57,567 nucleotides of DNA from Chitinophagaceae bacterium (lineage in GTDB: Bacteria; Bacteroidota; Bacteroidia; Chitinophagales; Chitinophagaceae), in NCBI GenBank assembly GCA_025363355.1, contig JANYEB010000245.1:1-57567 (forward strand), written 5' to 3'. Below the pieces are notes generated by a model. The model did no database searches. It was not told the origin of the DNA and worked only from the letters and a program-made list of their open reading frames with translations. Position numbers and translations under genes: made by a program. Of the stretch, positions 19,673 through 27,874 are shown piece after piece. The first letter of the stretch is position 1; each line of letters opens with the position of its first letter.

Positions 19673-21325
19673 ATGCAAAACTCATTCTCAATAACAGCTA
19701 ATCTAGTTGACATTCTCAATAAAAAAATCTACCCTGCTGAGGTTATTGTTGAAAGTAAAGTCATCAAATCAATAACATCAATTCCTAATTCCAAATCCCT
19801 AATTCCTAATTACATTCTTCCTGGTTTTATCGACTCTCACGTTCATGTTGAAAGCAGTATGTTAATACCAAGCGAGTTTGCACGTTTGGCTGTTGTTCAT
19901 GGCACTGTTGCAACAATTAGTGATCCACACGAAATAGCTAATGTGTGTGGAATGGAAGGTGTAGAATTTATGATTGAAAATGGTAAGCAAGTAAATTTTA
20001 AATTCAACTTTGGTGCACCAAGTTGTGTGCCTGCCACCATTTTTGAAACTGCTGGAGCTGCTTTAAATAGTGATGATGTAAAGAAACTATTACAAAGAGG
20101 TGAAATAAAATATCTAAGTGAAATGATGAATTTTCCTGGTGTTTTATTTAAAGATGAAGAAGTGATGAAGAAAATTCAATATGCTAAAGAACTAGGCAAA
20201 CCTATTGATGGTCACGCCCCAGGATTAAGAGGAGAAACTGCTAAACAATATATTGATGCTGGAATTTATACAGATCATGAATGCTTTACAAAAGAAGAAG
20301 CTCTTGACAAACTTTCTTATGGAATGAAAATTCTAATTCGTGAAGGAAGTGCTGCCAAAAATTTTGAAGCATTAATTGATTTATTGAATGATTATTCTGA
20401 GATGATTATGTTTTGCAGTGATGATAAACATCCTGATAGTTTGGTGTTGAACCATATTAATGCTTTGTGTGCAAGAGCTGTAGCAAAAGGCATTGATATT
20501 TTTAAAATATTGCAAGCTGCTTGTATCAATCCAATTCATCATTATAAATTAGATGTTGGAATGTTACGAGTTGGTGATGTTGCTGATTTTATTATCGCAG
20601 AAGATTTAATTAACTTCAATATTAAAGCAACATATATCAATGGAGAATTGGTTGCAGAAAATGGCAAATCATTTATTCAATCAAAACAAGTAGAGCCCAT
20701 CAATCAGTTTGATTGCAATGAAATTGTTGCAGATGATTTAATTGTTACTACAAAAGATTTTCCTAATGCAACTATTCCTGTTATTGAAGCATTAGATGGA
20801 CAATTAATTACTAATAGAATTGAAGTATTGAGAGATATATTATTGGATACTAGTTCCCAGTCCCTAATTCCAAATACCCAGCACGATATTCTAAAAATGG
20901 TTGTCATTAATCGTTATCACAATGCACCCATTGCAAAGTGTTTTATTAAAAATTTTGGTTTAAAGAAAGGAGCATTAGCAAGTACTGTTGCACACGATAG
21001 TCATAATATTGTTGCCGTTGGTGTTGATGATGAAAGTTTAGCCAAAGCAATTAACTTGGTTATTCAAGCAAAAGGAGGTGTGAGTGCAACTGATGGCAAT
21101 AAATCAATGATTGTTGCTCTACCTGTTGCTGGTTTAATGAGTGCAGATGATGGTTATAAAGTTGCAGCAGATTACACTGCTATTGATAAAATGACTAAAG
21201 ATGATTTGGGCAGCACATTGCTTTCTCCATTTATGACTTTAAGTTTTATGGCTTTGCTTGTAATCCCTCATTTAAAACTTAGTGATAAAGGATTGTTTGA
21301 TGGAGATAAATTTCAATTTGTTTAA
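19673..21325 (+). CDS. ade: Adenine deaminase
   Basis: An amidohydrolase of 550 residues deaminating adenine to hypoxanthine in purine salvage. The ATG at 19673 is preferred to an in-frame TTG at 19652. Metal-site motifs are [34 protein letters not shown] and FCSDDKHPD. The C-terminal domain keeps [12 protein letters not shown] and GGVSATDGN. Two short segments look foreign to the family: [11 protein letters not shown] (about residues 37-47) and [10 protein letters not shown] (about 396-405). Both are encoded by the same type of CCCTAATTCC word repeat. They sit at domain edges and keep the frame, so the enzyme is probably functional. Confidence 0.92.
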   Translation: MQNSFSITANLVDILNKKIYPAEVIVESKVIKSITSIPNSKSLIPNYILPGFIDSHVHVESSMLIPSEFARLAVVHGTVATISDPHEIANVCGMEGVEFMIENGKQVNFKFNFGAPSCVPATIFETAGAALNSDDVKKLLQRGEIKYLSEMMNFPGVLFKDEEVMKKIQYAKELGKPIDGHAPGLRGETAKQYIDAGIYTDHECFTKEEALDKLSYGMKILIREGSAAKNFEALIDLLNDYSEMIMFCSDDKHPDSLVLNHINALCARAVAKGIDIFKILQAACINPIHHYKLDVGMLRVGDVADFIIAEDLINFNIKATYINGELVAENGKSFIQSKQVEPINQFDCNEIVADDLIVTTKDFPNATIPVIEALDGQLITNRIEVLRDILLDTSSQSLIPNTQHDILKMVVINRYHNAPIAKCFIKNFGLKKGALASTVAHDSHNIVAVGVDDESLAKAINLVIQAKGGVSATDGNKSMIVALPVAGLMSADDGYKVAADYTAIDKMTKDDLGSTLLSPFMTLSFMALLVIPHLKLSDKGLFDGDKFQFV

Positions 21326-21332
21326 ACCGTTA

Positions 21333-21437
21333 GAACATAGATAATACTGATGCTACAGATTTGCACTGATTTCCACTTCAAATAATTCCAACTAAAAAAT
21401 CTGCGGAAATCGGTTTAATCTGTTCAATCTGTGTTCC
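21333..21437. repeat. Palindromic interspersed element
   Basis: Two imperfect inverted arms, 21333-21374 and 21405-21437, both built from words like CAGATT, CTGATTTCC and GAACA(C/T)AGAT. The right arm (GGAAATCGGTTTAATCTG and TTCAATCTGTGTTCC) is of a type I know from intergenic spacers of many Bacteroidota. It could fold into a long hairpin. It lies in the 181-base gap between ade and the esterase-like gene. Confidence 0.7.
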
Positions 21438-21506
21438 ATTATAATTCAGTGAACATAATTTTTGCTTAAAAAAAACGTTATAAGTTAAAATTTGGTTACC
21501 GTATCT

Positions 21507-22919
21507 ATGCTTCACTTGTTAAAATACAGTGTTTTATATTTCAAATTGTGGGCTACAATATTGCTCACATTGCTTTGTATGCAGCAAGTCATAGCACAAA
21601 AGCCACTTAAGTTTTCTAACCAAAATGCAGTTACAACAGTAGTTACAAGCGATTTCTCTTCTCAACCAAAAGATAAAACATCAATCACTTCATCAATAAT
21701 TCCATTTCAAAAAGATGGCATTTATAACGCAAAAAGTAGAAGAATTGGTTACACCCTAAAACTTCAGAACAATTTAAAGATTGAACAAGTTGGGAATATT
21801 TTAATGCAAATTTCAAACAGCACAGGAACTATTCTTTATAAAGAAGCCTATCCATTCTCCATAAAAAAGAAAAGTTCTTTTCAAAAAGATTATGTGTTCG
21901 CAACTGGGCAATTTTCGCCTGGTTATTATGTATCAAGTATGAGTATTTTATCTAATACTTATGCCGATGTAGCAAGTTATAATTTTGGATATGAACCAAC
22001 CAAAGTAGTTTCTAAAATTAGCACCCCAAGCGATTTTGTAAACTTTTGGGAACAAGCAAAAAGAGAACTAGCTTCAACTGTACCAAACTATGCAGTTACA
22101 CCTCGCCCAGATTTATCAAATAAATTTAGTGATGCTTATGAAGTAGAATATAAATCTATTGACAAAGCAATTATTTATGGCTGGTTAACGGTTCCTAAAA
22201 ATAGTAAAAACCGCCCTGTTTTATATAAAATATCAGATTATCAAAACGAGTTAGCACCAGAATTAAGAAGAGACGTTGCTGTGCTTTGTATCAATACTCG
22301 TGGCACTGGTGCAAGCAATCAAAACTACAATTTTGCTTATGACCAATTGGGTGTTTATAATTTGAAAGATAGAAACAGATACTTTTTAAAAGGGACTTAT
22401 TTGGATGCTTTAAGAGGGCTAGATTTTATAACCACTTATGCATCACAAATGAAATTAGATACAAGAAGAATTGTAGTAACAGGTGGTGGTTTAGGTGGTA
22501 CAATTGCTGCTGTTATGGGAGCAATAGATTCTAGACCAACTGGTGTTATTATGGAGGGCCCTTCTTTTATTGGAATGAGAGATATGATTAATTTTAATGA
22601 AGGAATGACCAATATAAGTTTTCCTGCATCAATGTTTAAAAACTATTGTGGTAATCAAAAAACTTCAAAAGAATCTGTAATTAAAACCTTAGAATATTTC
22701 GATCCCATTTATTTTGCACCCTATATCAATTGCCCAATTTTAGTGGGCTTTAGTTTGCATAATACAAACGTGCCTGCACAATGTGTTTACACTTTTATCA
22801 ATCAATTAAGGGTTTCAAAAAAAGATATATATGAGTGTAAAGAATGTGGCAATAGCTTAGATAAAAAGTTCTACGGTTTTAAAGAAACTTGGATAAAAGA
22901 AAGATTTGGTCAGCCTTAA
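21507..22919 (+). CDS. Acetylxylan esterase (AXE1)-like protein with a substituted catalytic triad
   Basis: A 470-residue exported protein. The ATG at 21507 gives a signal peptide ending at VIAQ; an in-frame TTG at 21492 is also possible. An N-terminal beta-rich domain is followed by an AXE1-type alpha/beta hydrolase fold: DFVNFWEQAKREL, AVLCINTRGTGAS, TYLDALRGLDFI, RRIVVTGGGLGG. In active family members the last motif is GGSQGG, with the nucleophilic Ser. Here it is Gly328. The catalytic Asp position (GLxD in the family) is Asn419 in FSLHN, and the catalytic His position (GHE) is Asn449 in ECGNS. All three triad residues are therefore replaced, pointing to a binding or structural role rather than esterase activity. 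Confidence 0.8.
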   Translation: MLHLLKYSVLYFKLWATILLTLLCMQQVIAQKPLKFSNQNAVTTVVTSDFSSQPKDKTSITSSIIPFQKDGIYNAKSRRIGYTLKLQNNLKIEQVGNILMQISNSTGTILYKEAYPFSIKKKSSFQKDYVFATGQFSPGYYVSSMSILSNTYADVASYNFGYEPTKVVSKISTPSDFVNFWEQAKRELASTVPNYAVTPRPDLSNKFSDAYEVEYKSIDKAIIYGWLTVPKNSKNRPVLYKISDYQNELAPELRRDVAVLCINTRGTGASNQNYNFAYDQLGVYNLKDRNRYFLKGTYLDALRGLDFITTYASQMKLDTRRIVVTGGGLGGTIAAVMGAIDSRPTGVIMEGPSFIGMRDMINFNEGMTNISFPASMFKNYCGNQKTSKESVIKTLEYFDPIYFAPYINCPILVGFSLHNTNVPAQCVYTFINQLRVSKKDIYECKECGNSLDKKFYGFKETWIKERFGQP

Positions 22920-22948
22920 AATAAATATAACTTTATAAAAATTCATCA

Positions 22949-23800
22949 ATGAGAAATAGAATATTCAAAACCATACTAACATTAGCTATTGTAATGTGTT
23001 TTACACAATCAAGCTATGCTGGTTTTCCTATTGGCAATGGTCGTTGGTTGTTAGTACCAACCTATACACGTTATACTGCTGATAGTTATTGGGACGCCTC
23101 AGGAATATCTACCCCATATCCTAATAATGGACGTTTTCAGTCGAACTATTTTGGCTTATTTGGGGGTGTAGGAATTGGTAGAGATTTAGACTTTCTTTTT
23201 AATATCCCTTATGTTTCTCAAAGATTTACACAAAATGGAATAGATGCTCAACCTCCATTGCAAACTACAGGAGATATCACATTAGGGTTGAGTTATTTTT
23301 TAAATCATTTCGATTACTATAAGCACCTTTCTATCACAGGGTCGTTAATCATACCAACTTATCCAAGCTCTTTGGCTACGCAAACTGACCTTGTTCCAGG
23401 TTACGCCTCAGTTGGGTTAGAAGCAAAAATTGGTTTAGCAGGCACCAATACAAAAAGTTTAAAAGATACCTACTATGACTTAGAAGCAGGATTAAGAAGT
23501 TTTTTCAATGCAGGTGGTCCAACTCAGTTTTTTGCAAATGCAACACTAGGTGTTCCAATAGATGATGGTTCTTGGAAAATTAGCGGTACTTTAAATTTTA
23601 TTTCTTCTAGCAGTAGTGCAGCAAATTCAACAGTACCATTGCTTATTAATAAAAATTTTAGTTATTTGAGAGGTTCATTATTACTGGGTAAAAGATTAGA
23701 TAGAAATGTATCGCTTTGGGCTAGCATTTTTAAAGATTTTACTGGTAGAAGTATTGGACAAGGGCAAGGTTTTTCAATATTTGCTGTTATCAAATTTTAG
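22949..23800 (+). CDS. Outer-membrane beta-barrel protein of unknown function
   Basis: A 283-residue protein with a signal peptide ending at YAG (residues 23-25) and alternating-residue beta strands throughout, ending in Phe (VIKF), as outer-membrane barrels do. The pattern FGLFGGVGIGRDLDFLFNIPYV and GDITLGLSYFL resembles the MetA-pathway/transporter-like barrel group, a similarity judged only by eye. It lies 29 bases after the esterase-like gene, likely in one transcript, and a strong terminator follows. Confidence 0.65.
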   Translation: MRNRIFKTILTLAIVMCFTQSSYAGFPIGNGRWLLVPTYTRYTADSYWDASGISTPYPNNGRFQSNYFGLFGGVGIGRDLDFLFNIPYVSQRFTQNGIDAQPPLQTTGDITLGLSYFLNHFDYYKHLSITGSLIIPTYPSSLATQTDLVPGYASVGLEAKIGLAGTNTKSLKDTYYDLEAGLRSFFNAGGPTQFFANATLGVPIDDGSWKISGTLNFISSSSSAANSTVPLLINKNFSYLRGSLLLGKRLDRNVSLWASIFKDFTGRSIGQGQGFSIFAVIKF

Positions 23801-23818
23801 AATACTTTATTTAACGAT

Positions 23819-23857
23819 AAAAAGGTTGTCAACTTTTAAAGGTTGACAACCTTTTTT
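23819..23857 (+). terminator. Intrinsic terminator after the barrel gene
   Basis: A perfect 15-bp stem AAAAAGGTTGTCAAC/GTTGACAACCTTTTT with an 8-base loop, ending in a T-run. Together with the short distance to the next start it leaves little room for that gene's own promoter. Confidence 0.93.
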
Positions 23858-23882
23858 ATTTCAAGGCTAATCGTTCCACACT

Positions 23883-23890
23883 TACATTTG
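23883..23890 (+). promoter_or_regulatory. TAnnTTTG element 4 bases from the ATG of the MerC-like gene
   Basis: TACATTTG followed by CCCA and then ATG at 23895. With the -7 element this close, transcription should begin at or next to the start codon, giving a leaderless message. A TTTC at 23858-23861 may serve as the -33 element (21-base spacing). Confidence 0.6.
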
Positions 23891-23894
23891 CCCA

Positions 23895-24290
23895 ATGTCT
23901 TTGTTTAAAATAAATTGGGATGCCTTGGGGGTTACAGTTTCTGTGGCTTGTGCCATTCACTGTGCCATTCTGCCTTTGGCAATTAGCAGTTTGCCATTAT
24001 TTGGAATTAATATTATAGAAAATGCAGTTTTTGAATATGGAATGATAGCACTTGCATTTGTTGTAGGCTCCTATTCACTCTATCACGGTTTCAAAAAACA
24101 CCATCACAACTGGCTACCCCTTATTTTATTCTCTGTTGGAATGTTTTTTTTAGTCATCAAACAAGTCTTTCACAACTGGCATTTGTATTTATTAATTCCT
24201 GCAGTTCTATTCATCATTGGTAGCCACTTTTTAAACTACAAGTTTTGCCGAAGACATAATCACGCCCACAAAGAAGATTGTGATCATTAG
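23895..24290 (+). CDS. MerC domain-containing membrane protein
   Basis: A 131-residue integral membrane protein with four hydrophobic segments. ACAIHCAILPLAI in helix 1 carries the CxxxC pair of the MerC family, and the protein ends in a His/Cys-rich tail (CRRHNHAHKEDCDH) suited to metal binding. MerC proteins move mercuric or other metal ions, but chromosomal Bacteroidota relatives are usually of unknown function, and there are no mer genes here. The message is probably leaderless. Confidence 0.78.
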   Translation: MSLFKINWDALGVTVSVACAIHCAILPLAISSLPLFGINIIENAVFEYGMIALAFVVGSYSLYHGFKKHHHNWLPLILFSVGMFFLVIKQVFHNWHLYLLIPAVLFIIGSHFLNYKFCRRHNHAHKEDCDH

Positions 24291-24310
24291 AAAATTCACT
24301 TCGAGTAGCT

Positions 24311-24512
24311 AGATTTACCCTTTTCTGTTAAATTTTAACCCTCGATATTCATTTTTTAGCCCCTGATATTGATATTTTAACCCCCAACACCCAAAGTTTA
24401 GCCCCCAAAGTCGATAGTTTTCACCACGTTTTCAATATTTTTCACCACAACAGCCACGATTTTCACCACGTTTTTGATAATTTCAACCGCGGCAGCCACA
24501 ATTTTCACCCTA
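24311..24512. repeat. 21-bp tandem array A (10 degenerate units)
   Basis: Ten units spaced exactly 21 bp apart. The (A/C)CC triplets fall at 24318, 24339, 24360, 24381, 24402, 24423, 24444, 24465, 24486 and 24507. Plus-strand cores change gradually from TTTACCC and TTTTAACCC to TTTAGCCCC and then TTTTCACCAC. On the minus strand the core reads GGGT(n)AAAA or GGTGAAAA, matching array B. The array fills the gap between two convergent genes and its last unit touches the stop codon of the epimerase gene. Units are too diverged, with no spacers, for a CRISPR. Confidence 0.85.
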
Positions 24513-24911
24513 TTTCCTCTCCTCACACAACTCTATCAGCACACCATTGGTATTTTTTGGGTGAAGAAAGCACACTAATTTATTATCAGCACCCATTTTT
24601 GGCTTTTCGTTCAATAAAACAAAACCTTCATCTTGCAAACGCTTCATTTCTGCCTCAATATCCTCCACATCAAAAGCAATATGATGAATCCCCTCTCCCT
24701 TTTTTTCAATAAACTTAGCAATAACACCATCTGCAGTTTGACTTTGTAGCAATTCAATTTTAGTCTCACCTTGTTTAAAAAAAGCAGTATTTACATTTTC
24801 GGTTGCCACAGTTTCTGTCTTATAGCAATTCGTGTTCAACAACTTTTCAAACAAAGGAATCGATATTGAAAAATCTTTTACAGCAATGCCAATATGTTCT
24901 ACTTTCTTCAT
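24510..24911 (-). CDS. mce: Methylmalonyl-CoA epimerase
   Basis: A 133-residue vicinal-oxygen-chelate protein that interconverts (R)- and (S)-methylmalonyl-CoA. The metal ligands are visible in VEHIGIAVKDF (His5), GIHHIAFDVEDIE and the C-terminal GVLIELCE (Glu). Length and the ending HPKNTNGVLIELCE are typical. It acts with methylmalonyl-CoA mutase, whose chaperone MeaB is encoded at 47944. The mutase itself is not in the window. Divergent from iscS; followed immediately by array A. Confidence 0.93.
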   Translation of the reverse strand: MKKVEHIGIAVKDFSISIPLFEKLLNTNCYKTETVATENVNTAFFKQGETKIELLQSQTADGVIAKFIEKKGEGIHHIAFDVEDIEAEMKRLQDEGFVLLNEKPKMGADNKLVCFLHPKNTNGVLIELCEERK

Positions 24912-24990
24912 AAAATCTTATTTCATTTCGATTAATGGAAAACAAATTGAAGGTTTCCGCTAAAAAATCAAAATTACACCTTACCCTACT

Positions 24991-24998
24991 TACATTTG
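24991..24998 (+). promoter_or_regulatory. TAnnTTTG -7 element upstream of iscS
   Basis: TACATTTG, 29 bases before the iscS start. It probably drives the isc cluster. Confidence 0.55.
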
Positions 24999-25027
24999 CA
25001 TATTAAGCAAGAAAACAATAAAATTAT

Positions 25028-26245
25028 ATGTTGAAGTTACCTGTGTATTTAGATAATAACGCTACAACCCCAATGGATCCTAGAGTATTGGAGACGATGA
25101 TTCCATATTTTACCGAGAACTTTGGTAATGCAGCAAGTCGTAATCACCCATTTGGTTGGGCAGCAGAAGAAGCTGTTGATTATGCTCGTGAGCAAGTAGC
25201 TCAATTAATTGGTGCAGATCCTAAAGAAATTATTTTTACAAGTGGTGCAACCGAAGGTGATAATTTGGCTATTAAAGGTGTGTATGAAATGTATGCTTCA
25301 AAAGGCAATCATATCATTACTGTTACTACTGAACATAAAGCTGTTTTAGATACTTGCAAACACATTGAGAAATTAGGAGGAGAAGTAACGTATCTTTCTG
25401 TAAAAGAAGACGGGTTAATTGATATTAAAGATTTAGAAGCTGCTATTAAACCAACTACTATTTTAATTTCTATAATGTATGCTAACAATGAAGTTGGAGT
25501 GATTCAACCCATTAAAGAAATTGCAGCATTGGCAAAGAAAAATGGTATTTTATTTTTCAGTGATGCAACACAAGCAGTTGGAAAAATTCCTGTAAATGTG
25601 ATTGCTGATGGGATAGATTTAATGACTTTTACTGGTCATAAAATGTATGGTCCAAAAGGCATTGGTGCTTTATATGTTCGTCGTAAAAATCCTCGTGTAA
25701 AAGTTACTGCACAAATGGATGGTGGTGGTCACGAACGTGGAATGAGAAGTGGTACATTAAACGTTCCTGGTATTGTGGGTTTTGGTAAAGCTTGTGAATT
25801 ATGCCGTTTAGAAATGGAACAAGATGCAAAGCATACAAGTGTTTTAAGAGATAAATTAGAAAACGCTTTATGCCAAATTGAAGAAAGTTATGTAAATGGA
25901 AATAAAGAACATCGTTTACCACACGTTGCCAATATTTCTTTTAAGCACGTTGAAGGCGAAGGTTTGTTAATGGGTTTTAATAAAAATATTGCTTTAAGTT
26001 CAGGTTCTGCTTGTACTTCAGCGTCACTTGAACCAAGTTATGTTTTAAAAGCATTGGGTTTAGGAGATGATTTAGCACATAGCAGTTTACGTTTTGGTTT
26101 AAGCCGTTTTACAACAGAAGAACAAATTGATTATACGATAGAGCAAATTACAAATACTGTTTTGAAATTAAGAGATATGAGTCCACTTTGGGAGATGTAC
26201 AAGGAAGGAATTGATTTGAACAGTATAGAATGGGCACACCATTAA
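25028..26245 (+). CDS. iscS: Cysteine desulfurase IscS
   Basis: A 405-residue class-V aminotransferase-fold PLP enzyme that takes sulfur from cysteine for Fe-S cluster assembly. The N-terminus [17 protein letters not shown] is typical. The PLP lysine is in [12 protein letters not shown] (about residue 205) and the persulfide Cys in [18 protein letters not shown] (about 330). Length and motifs match group I IscS rather than SufS. It heads a cluster with iscU and an A-type carrier, interrupted by a four-helix-bundle gene. Confidence 0.96.
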   Translation: MLKLPVYLDNNATTPMDPRVLETMIPYFTENFGNAASRNHPFGWAAEEAVDYAREQVAQLIGADPKEIIFTSGATEGDNLAIKGVYEMYASKGNHIITVTTEHKAVLDTCKHIEKLGGEVTYLSVKEDGLIDIKDLEAAIKPTTILISIMYANNEVGVIQPIKEIAALAKKNGILFFSDATQAVGKIPVNVIADGIDLMTFTGHKMYGPKGIGALYVRRKNPRVKVTAQMDGGGHERGMRSGTLNVPGIVGFGKACELCRLEMEQDAKHTSVLRDKLENALCQIEESYVNGNKEHRLPHVANISFKHVEGEGLLMGFNKNIALSSGSACTSASLEPSYVLKALGLGDDLAHSSLRFGLSRFTTEEQIDYTIEQITNTVLKLRDMSPLWEMYKEGIDLNSIEWAHH

Positions 26246-26280
26246 TAATGTTGAATGTTTAATTTTAAATGTTGAATGTG
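26246..26280. repeat. Left flanking repeat of the four-helix-bundle gene
   Basis: AATGTTGAATG occurs twice, separated by TTTAATTTTAA. Its reverse complement, slightly altered, reappears at 26644-26675 on the other side of the gene. The two blocks could be ends of an inserted unit or simply members of the word-repeat family common in this genome. Confidence 0.5.
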
Positions 26281-26637
26281 ATGGAAAATGAAAAGAAAAA
26301 TGTTGTTTTAGAAAAGTCTTTTCAGTTAGCATTAAAAATAATTAAACTAACAACAGAATTAAGTAAAGTAAATAGGATTTTAGCTGACCAAATTTTAAGA
26401 AGCGGAACATCGGTTGGAGCTAATTTGAACGAAGCACAAGCAGCATTAACAAAGAAAGAGTTTATAGCAAAAGTTGCAATAGCAGCAAAAGAAATTAGAG
26501 AAACAAAATATTGGTTAATGCTTTTAACAGAATCTAATTTGATGAAAAGAGATATTGAATTAGAAATTTTAGTTGATGATATTATAAAAATTGTTACTAA
26601 AATCATTAAAACATCACAAGAAAATAATCAAGCGTAG
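26281..26637 (+). CDS. Four-helix-bundle protein (S23 / 23S rRNA-intervening-sequence family)
   Basis: A 118-residue all-helical protein. EKSFQLALKIIKLTTEL, DQILRSGTSVGANLNEAQAA, EFIAKVAIAAKEIRETKYWLMLL are the signature segments of this family. The start at 26281 (MENEKKN) is preferred to 26269, which lies in the flanking repeat. The fold resembles the Avd accessory protein of diversity-generating retroelements, but no reverse transcriptase is in the window. It has no known role in Fe-S assembly, and its place between iscS and iscU with repeat flanks suggests insertion into the operon. Confidence 0.88.
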   Translation: MENEKKNVVLEKSFQLALKIIKLTTELSKVNRILADQILRSGTSVGANLNEAQAALTKKEFIAKVAIAAKEIRETKYWLMLLTESNLMKRDIELEILVDDIIKIVTKIIKTSQENNQA

Positions 26638-26643
26638 GCAAAA

Positions 26644-26675
26644 AGTTCAACATTAAACATTCAAAATTTAAAATT
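26644..26675. repeat. Right flanking repeat of the four-helix-bundle gene
   Basis: GTTCAACATTAAACATTC followed by AAAATTTAAAATTAC, a partial reverse complement of the left flank at 26246-26280 (shared core TGAATGTTTA). Confidence 0.5.
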
Positions 26676-26683
26676 ACTTAACA

Positions 26684-27103
26684 ATGGCATACTCAGATAA
26701 AGTTATCGATCATTACAGCAATCCAAAAAACGTTGGAACACTTGATAAAGCAAATAAAAACGTTGGAACTGGTTTAGTTGGAGCTCCTGAATGTGGAGAC
26801 GTTATGCGTCTTCAAATTGAAGTAGACGATGCTACAGGAATTATTAAAGATGCAAAGTTTAAAACCTTTGGATGTGGCTCTGCCATTGCATCTTCATCAT
26901 TAGCTACCGAGTGGTTAAAAGGTAAAACTGTTGACCAAGCTGTTGCCATTGACAATATGGATATTGTTGAAGAATTAAATCTTCCTCCAGTAAAAATTCA
27001 CTGTTCAGTTTTAGCAGAAGATGCTATTAAAGCTGCCATTAATGACTATCGTGTTAAAAATGGTTTAGAACAGTTGGTATTTGAAGAAAAAGGAGTTCAT
27101 TAA
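26684..27103 (+). CDS. iscU: Fe-S cluster scaffold protein IscU
   Basis: A 139-residue scaffold on which IscS sulfur and iron form a [2Fe-2S] cluster. The three ligand cysteines are in GAPECGDVM (with the accompanying Asp), FGCGSAIASSS and KIHCSVLAEDA. LPPVKIHCS matches the LPPVK motif recognised by the HscA chaperone, although no hscA or hscB is in the window. Length (about 130-140) is normal. Confidence 0.96.
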   Translation: MAYSDKVIDHYSNPKNVGTLDKANKNVGTGLVGAPECGDVMRLQIEVDDATGIIKDAKFKTFGCGSAIASSSLATEWLKGKTVDQAVAIDNMDIVEELNLPPVKIHCSVLAEDAIKAAINDYRVKNGLEQLVFEEKGVH

Positions 27104-27169
27104 TAAAGTCAAAAGTTAAAATTCAAAAACAAAAACTTTTGGGTTTTGACTTTTAAATTTTGAATTAAT
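27104..27169. repeat. Inverted word-repeat spacer between iscU and the IscA gene
   Basis: The left part contains AGTCAAAAGTTAAAATTC and the right part TTTTGACTTTTAAATTTTG, the same words in reverse-complement order. The spacer can form an imperfect hairpin and may reduce read-through within the isc cluster (inference). Confidence 0.55.
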
Positions 27170-27520
27170 ATGGTTGCTACAGAAAATAGTATTTACGTTT
27201 CAGATAAGGCTAAAGCCAAAGCAATTAAGCTAATGGAAGAAGCAGGCGTTGCTGATGACCCCTCTTATTTTTTAAGAGTTGGCGTTGTTGGTGGTGGTTG
27301 TAGTGGATTAAGTTATAAACTTGATTTTGATAACGAAACAAAACCGATGGATCAAGTTTTTGAAGACAATGGAATCAAGGTTGTTTGCGATTTAAAAAGC
27401 TTTTTATACTTAGTAAATACAGAACTTGATTTTAGTGATGGATTAAATGGTAAAGGCTTTTATTTTAGCAATCCAAATGCGAGTAGGAGCTGTGGTTGTG
27501 GAGAGAGTTTTGCGGTGTAA
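27170..27520 (+). CDS. iscA: A-type Fe-S carrier (IscA/ErpA family)
   Basis: A 116-residue HesB/IscA-fold protein that carries or delivers Fe-S clusters. The three conserved cysteines are in VGGGCSGLSYKLDF and the C-terminal SRSCGCGESF. The position after iscU supports IscA, but sequence alone does not separate it from ErpA or SufA. The start used gives a 13-residue N-terminal extension before the core, within the normal range. Confidence 0.9.
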   Translation: MVATENSIYVSDKAKAKAIKLMEEAGVADDPSYFLRVGVVGGGCSGLSYKLDFDNETKPMDQVFEDNGIKVVCDLKSFLYLVNTELDFSDGLNGKGFYFSNPNASRSCGCGESFAV

Positions 27521-27529
27521 TTTTGTTTT

Positions 27530-27844
27530 ATGAAACAATTCTTTTTCTTATTTTCTATAGTTTTATTATTTGCTTGTACTGAAACTAAACAATTACAATC
27601 AAATTGGATTGGAAAATCTATTGATGAAGTAAAACTTGAAATGGGCGAACCAAATACAATTGTTACAGATTCTACAGGAAGTAAAACTTTTATTTTCTAT
27701 AAATACTTTACAGGCTACAGAACTATTAAATATAATTCTCAAGAACATCAAGATATTGTAAATGGGGCAAAAAGAAAACCTGATAGAAAGTTGTTTTTTT
27801 ATGCAGATTCAAACAATAAAGTTTACAAATATTTTGAAGAATAA
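27530..27844 (+). CDS. Small lipoprotein of unknown function
   Basis: A 104-residue protein with a type II signal peptide (MKQFFFLFSIVLLFAC, lipobox Cys16). NWIGKSIDEVKLEMGEPNTIV resembles the first helix-turn of SmpA/OmlA (BamE-like) folds, where a similar G-x-S-xx-xV-xxxxGxP pattern appears. It is probably a periplasm-facing lipoprotein. The start is only 9 bases after the iscA stop, so it is co-transcribed with the isc cluster, but no functional link is evident. Confidence 0.6.
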   Translation: MKQFFFLFSIVLLFACTETKQLQSNWIGKSIDEVKLEMGEPNTIVTDSTGSKTFIFYKYFTGYRTIKYNSQEHQDIVNGAKRKPDRKLFFYADSNNKVYKYFEE

Positions 27845-27874
27845 AATTCGTCATTAACAATAAATTTAAACAAT

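Noticed and set aside
23895-24290. Mercury-resistance (mer) locus
   Set aside because: Only a MerC-like protein is present; merA, merP, merT and merR are absent.
24311-24512. CRISPR-like array
   Set aside because: Units are contiguous and degenerate with no unique spacers, and no cas gene is in the window. The same holds for arrays B and C.
26281-26637. Diversity-generating retroelement
   Set aside because: The four-helix-bundle protein resembles Avd, but there is no reverse transcriptase or template/variable repeat pair in the window.
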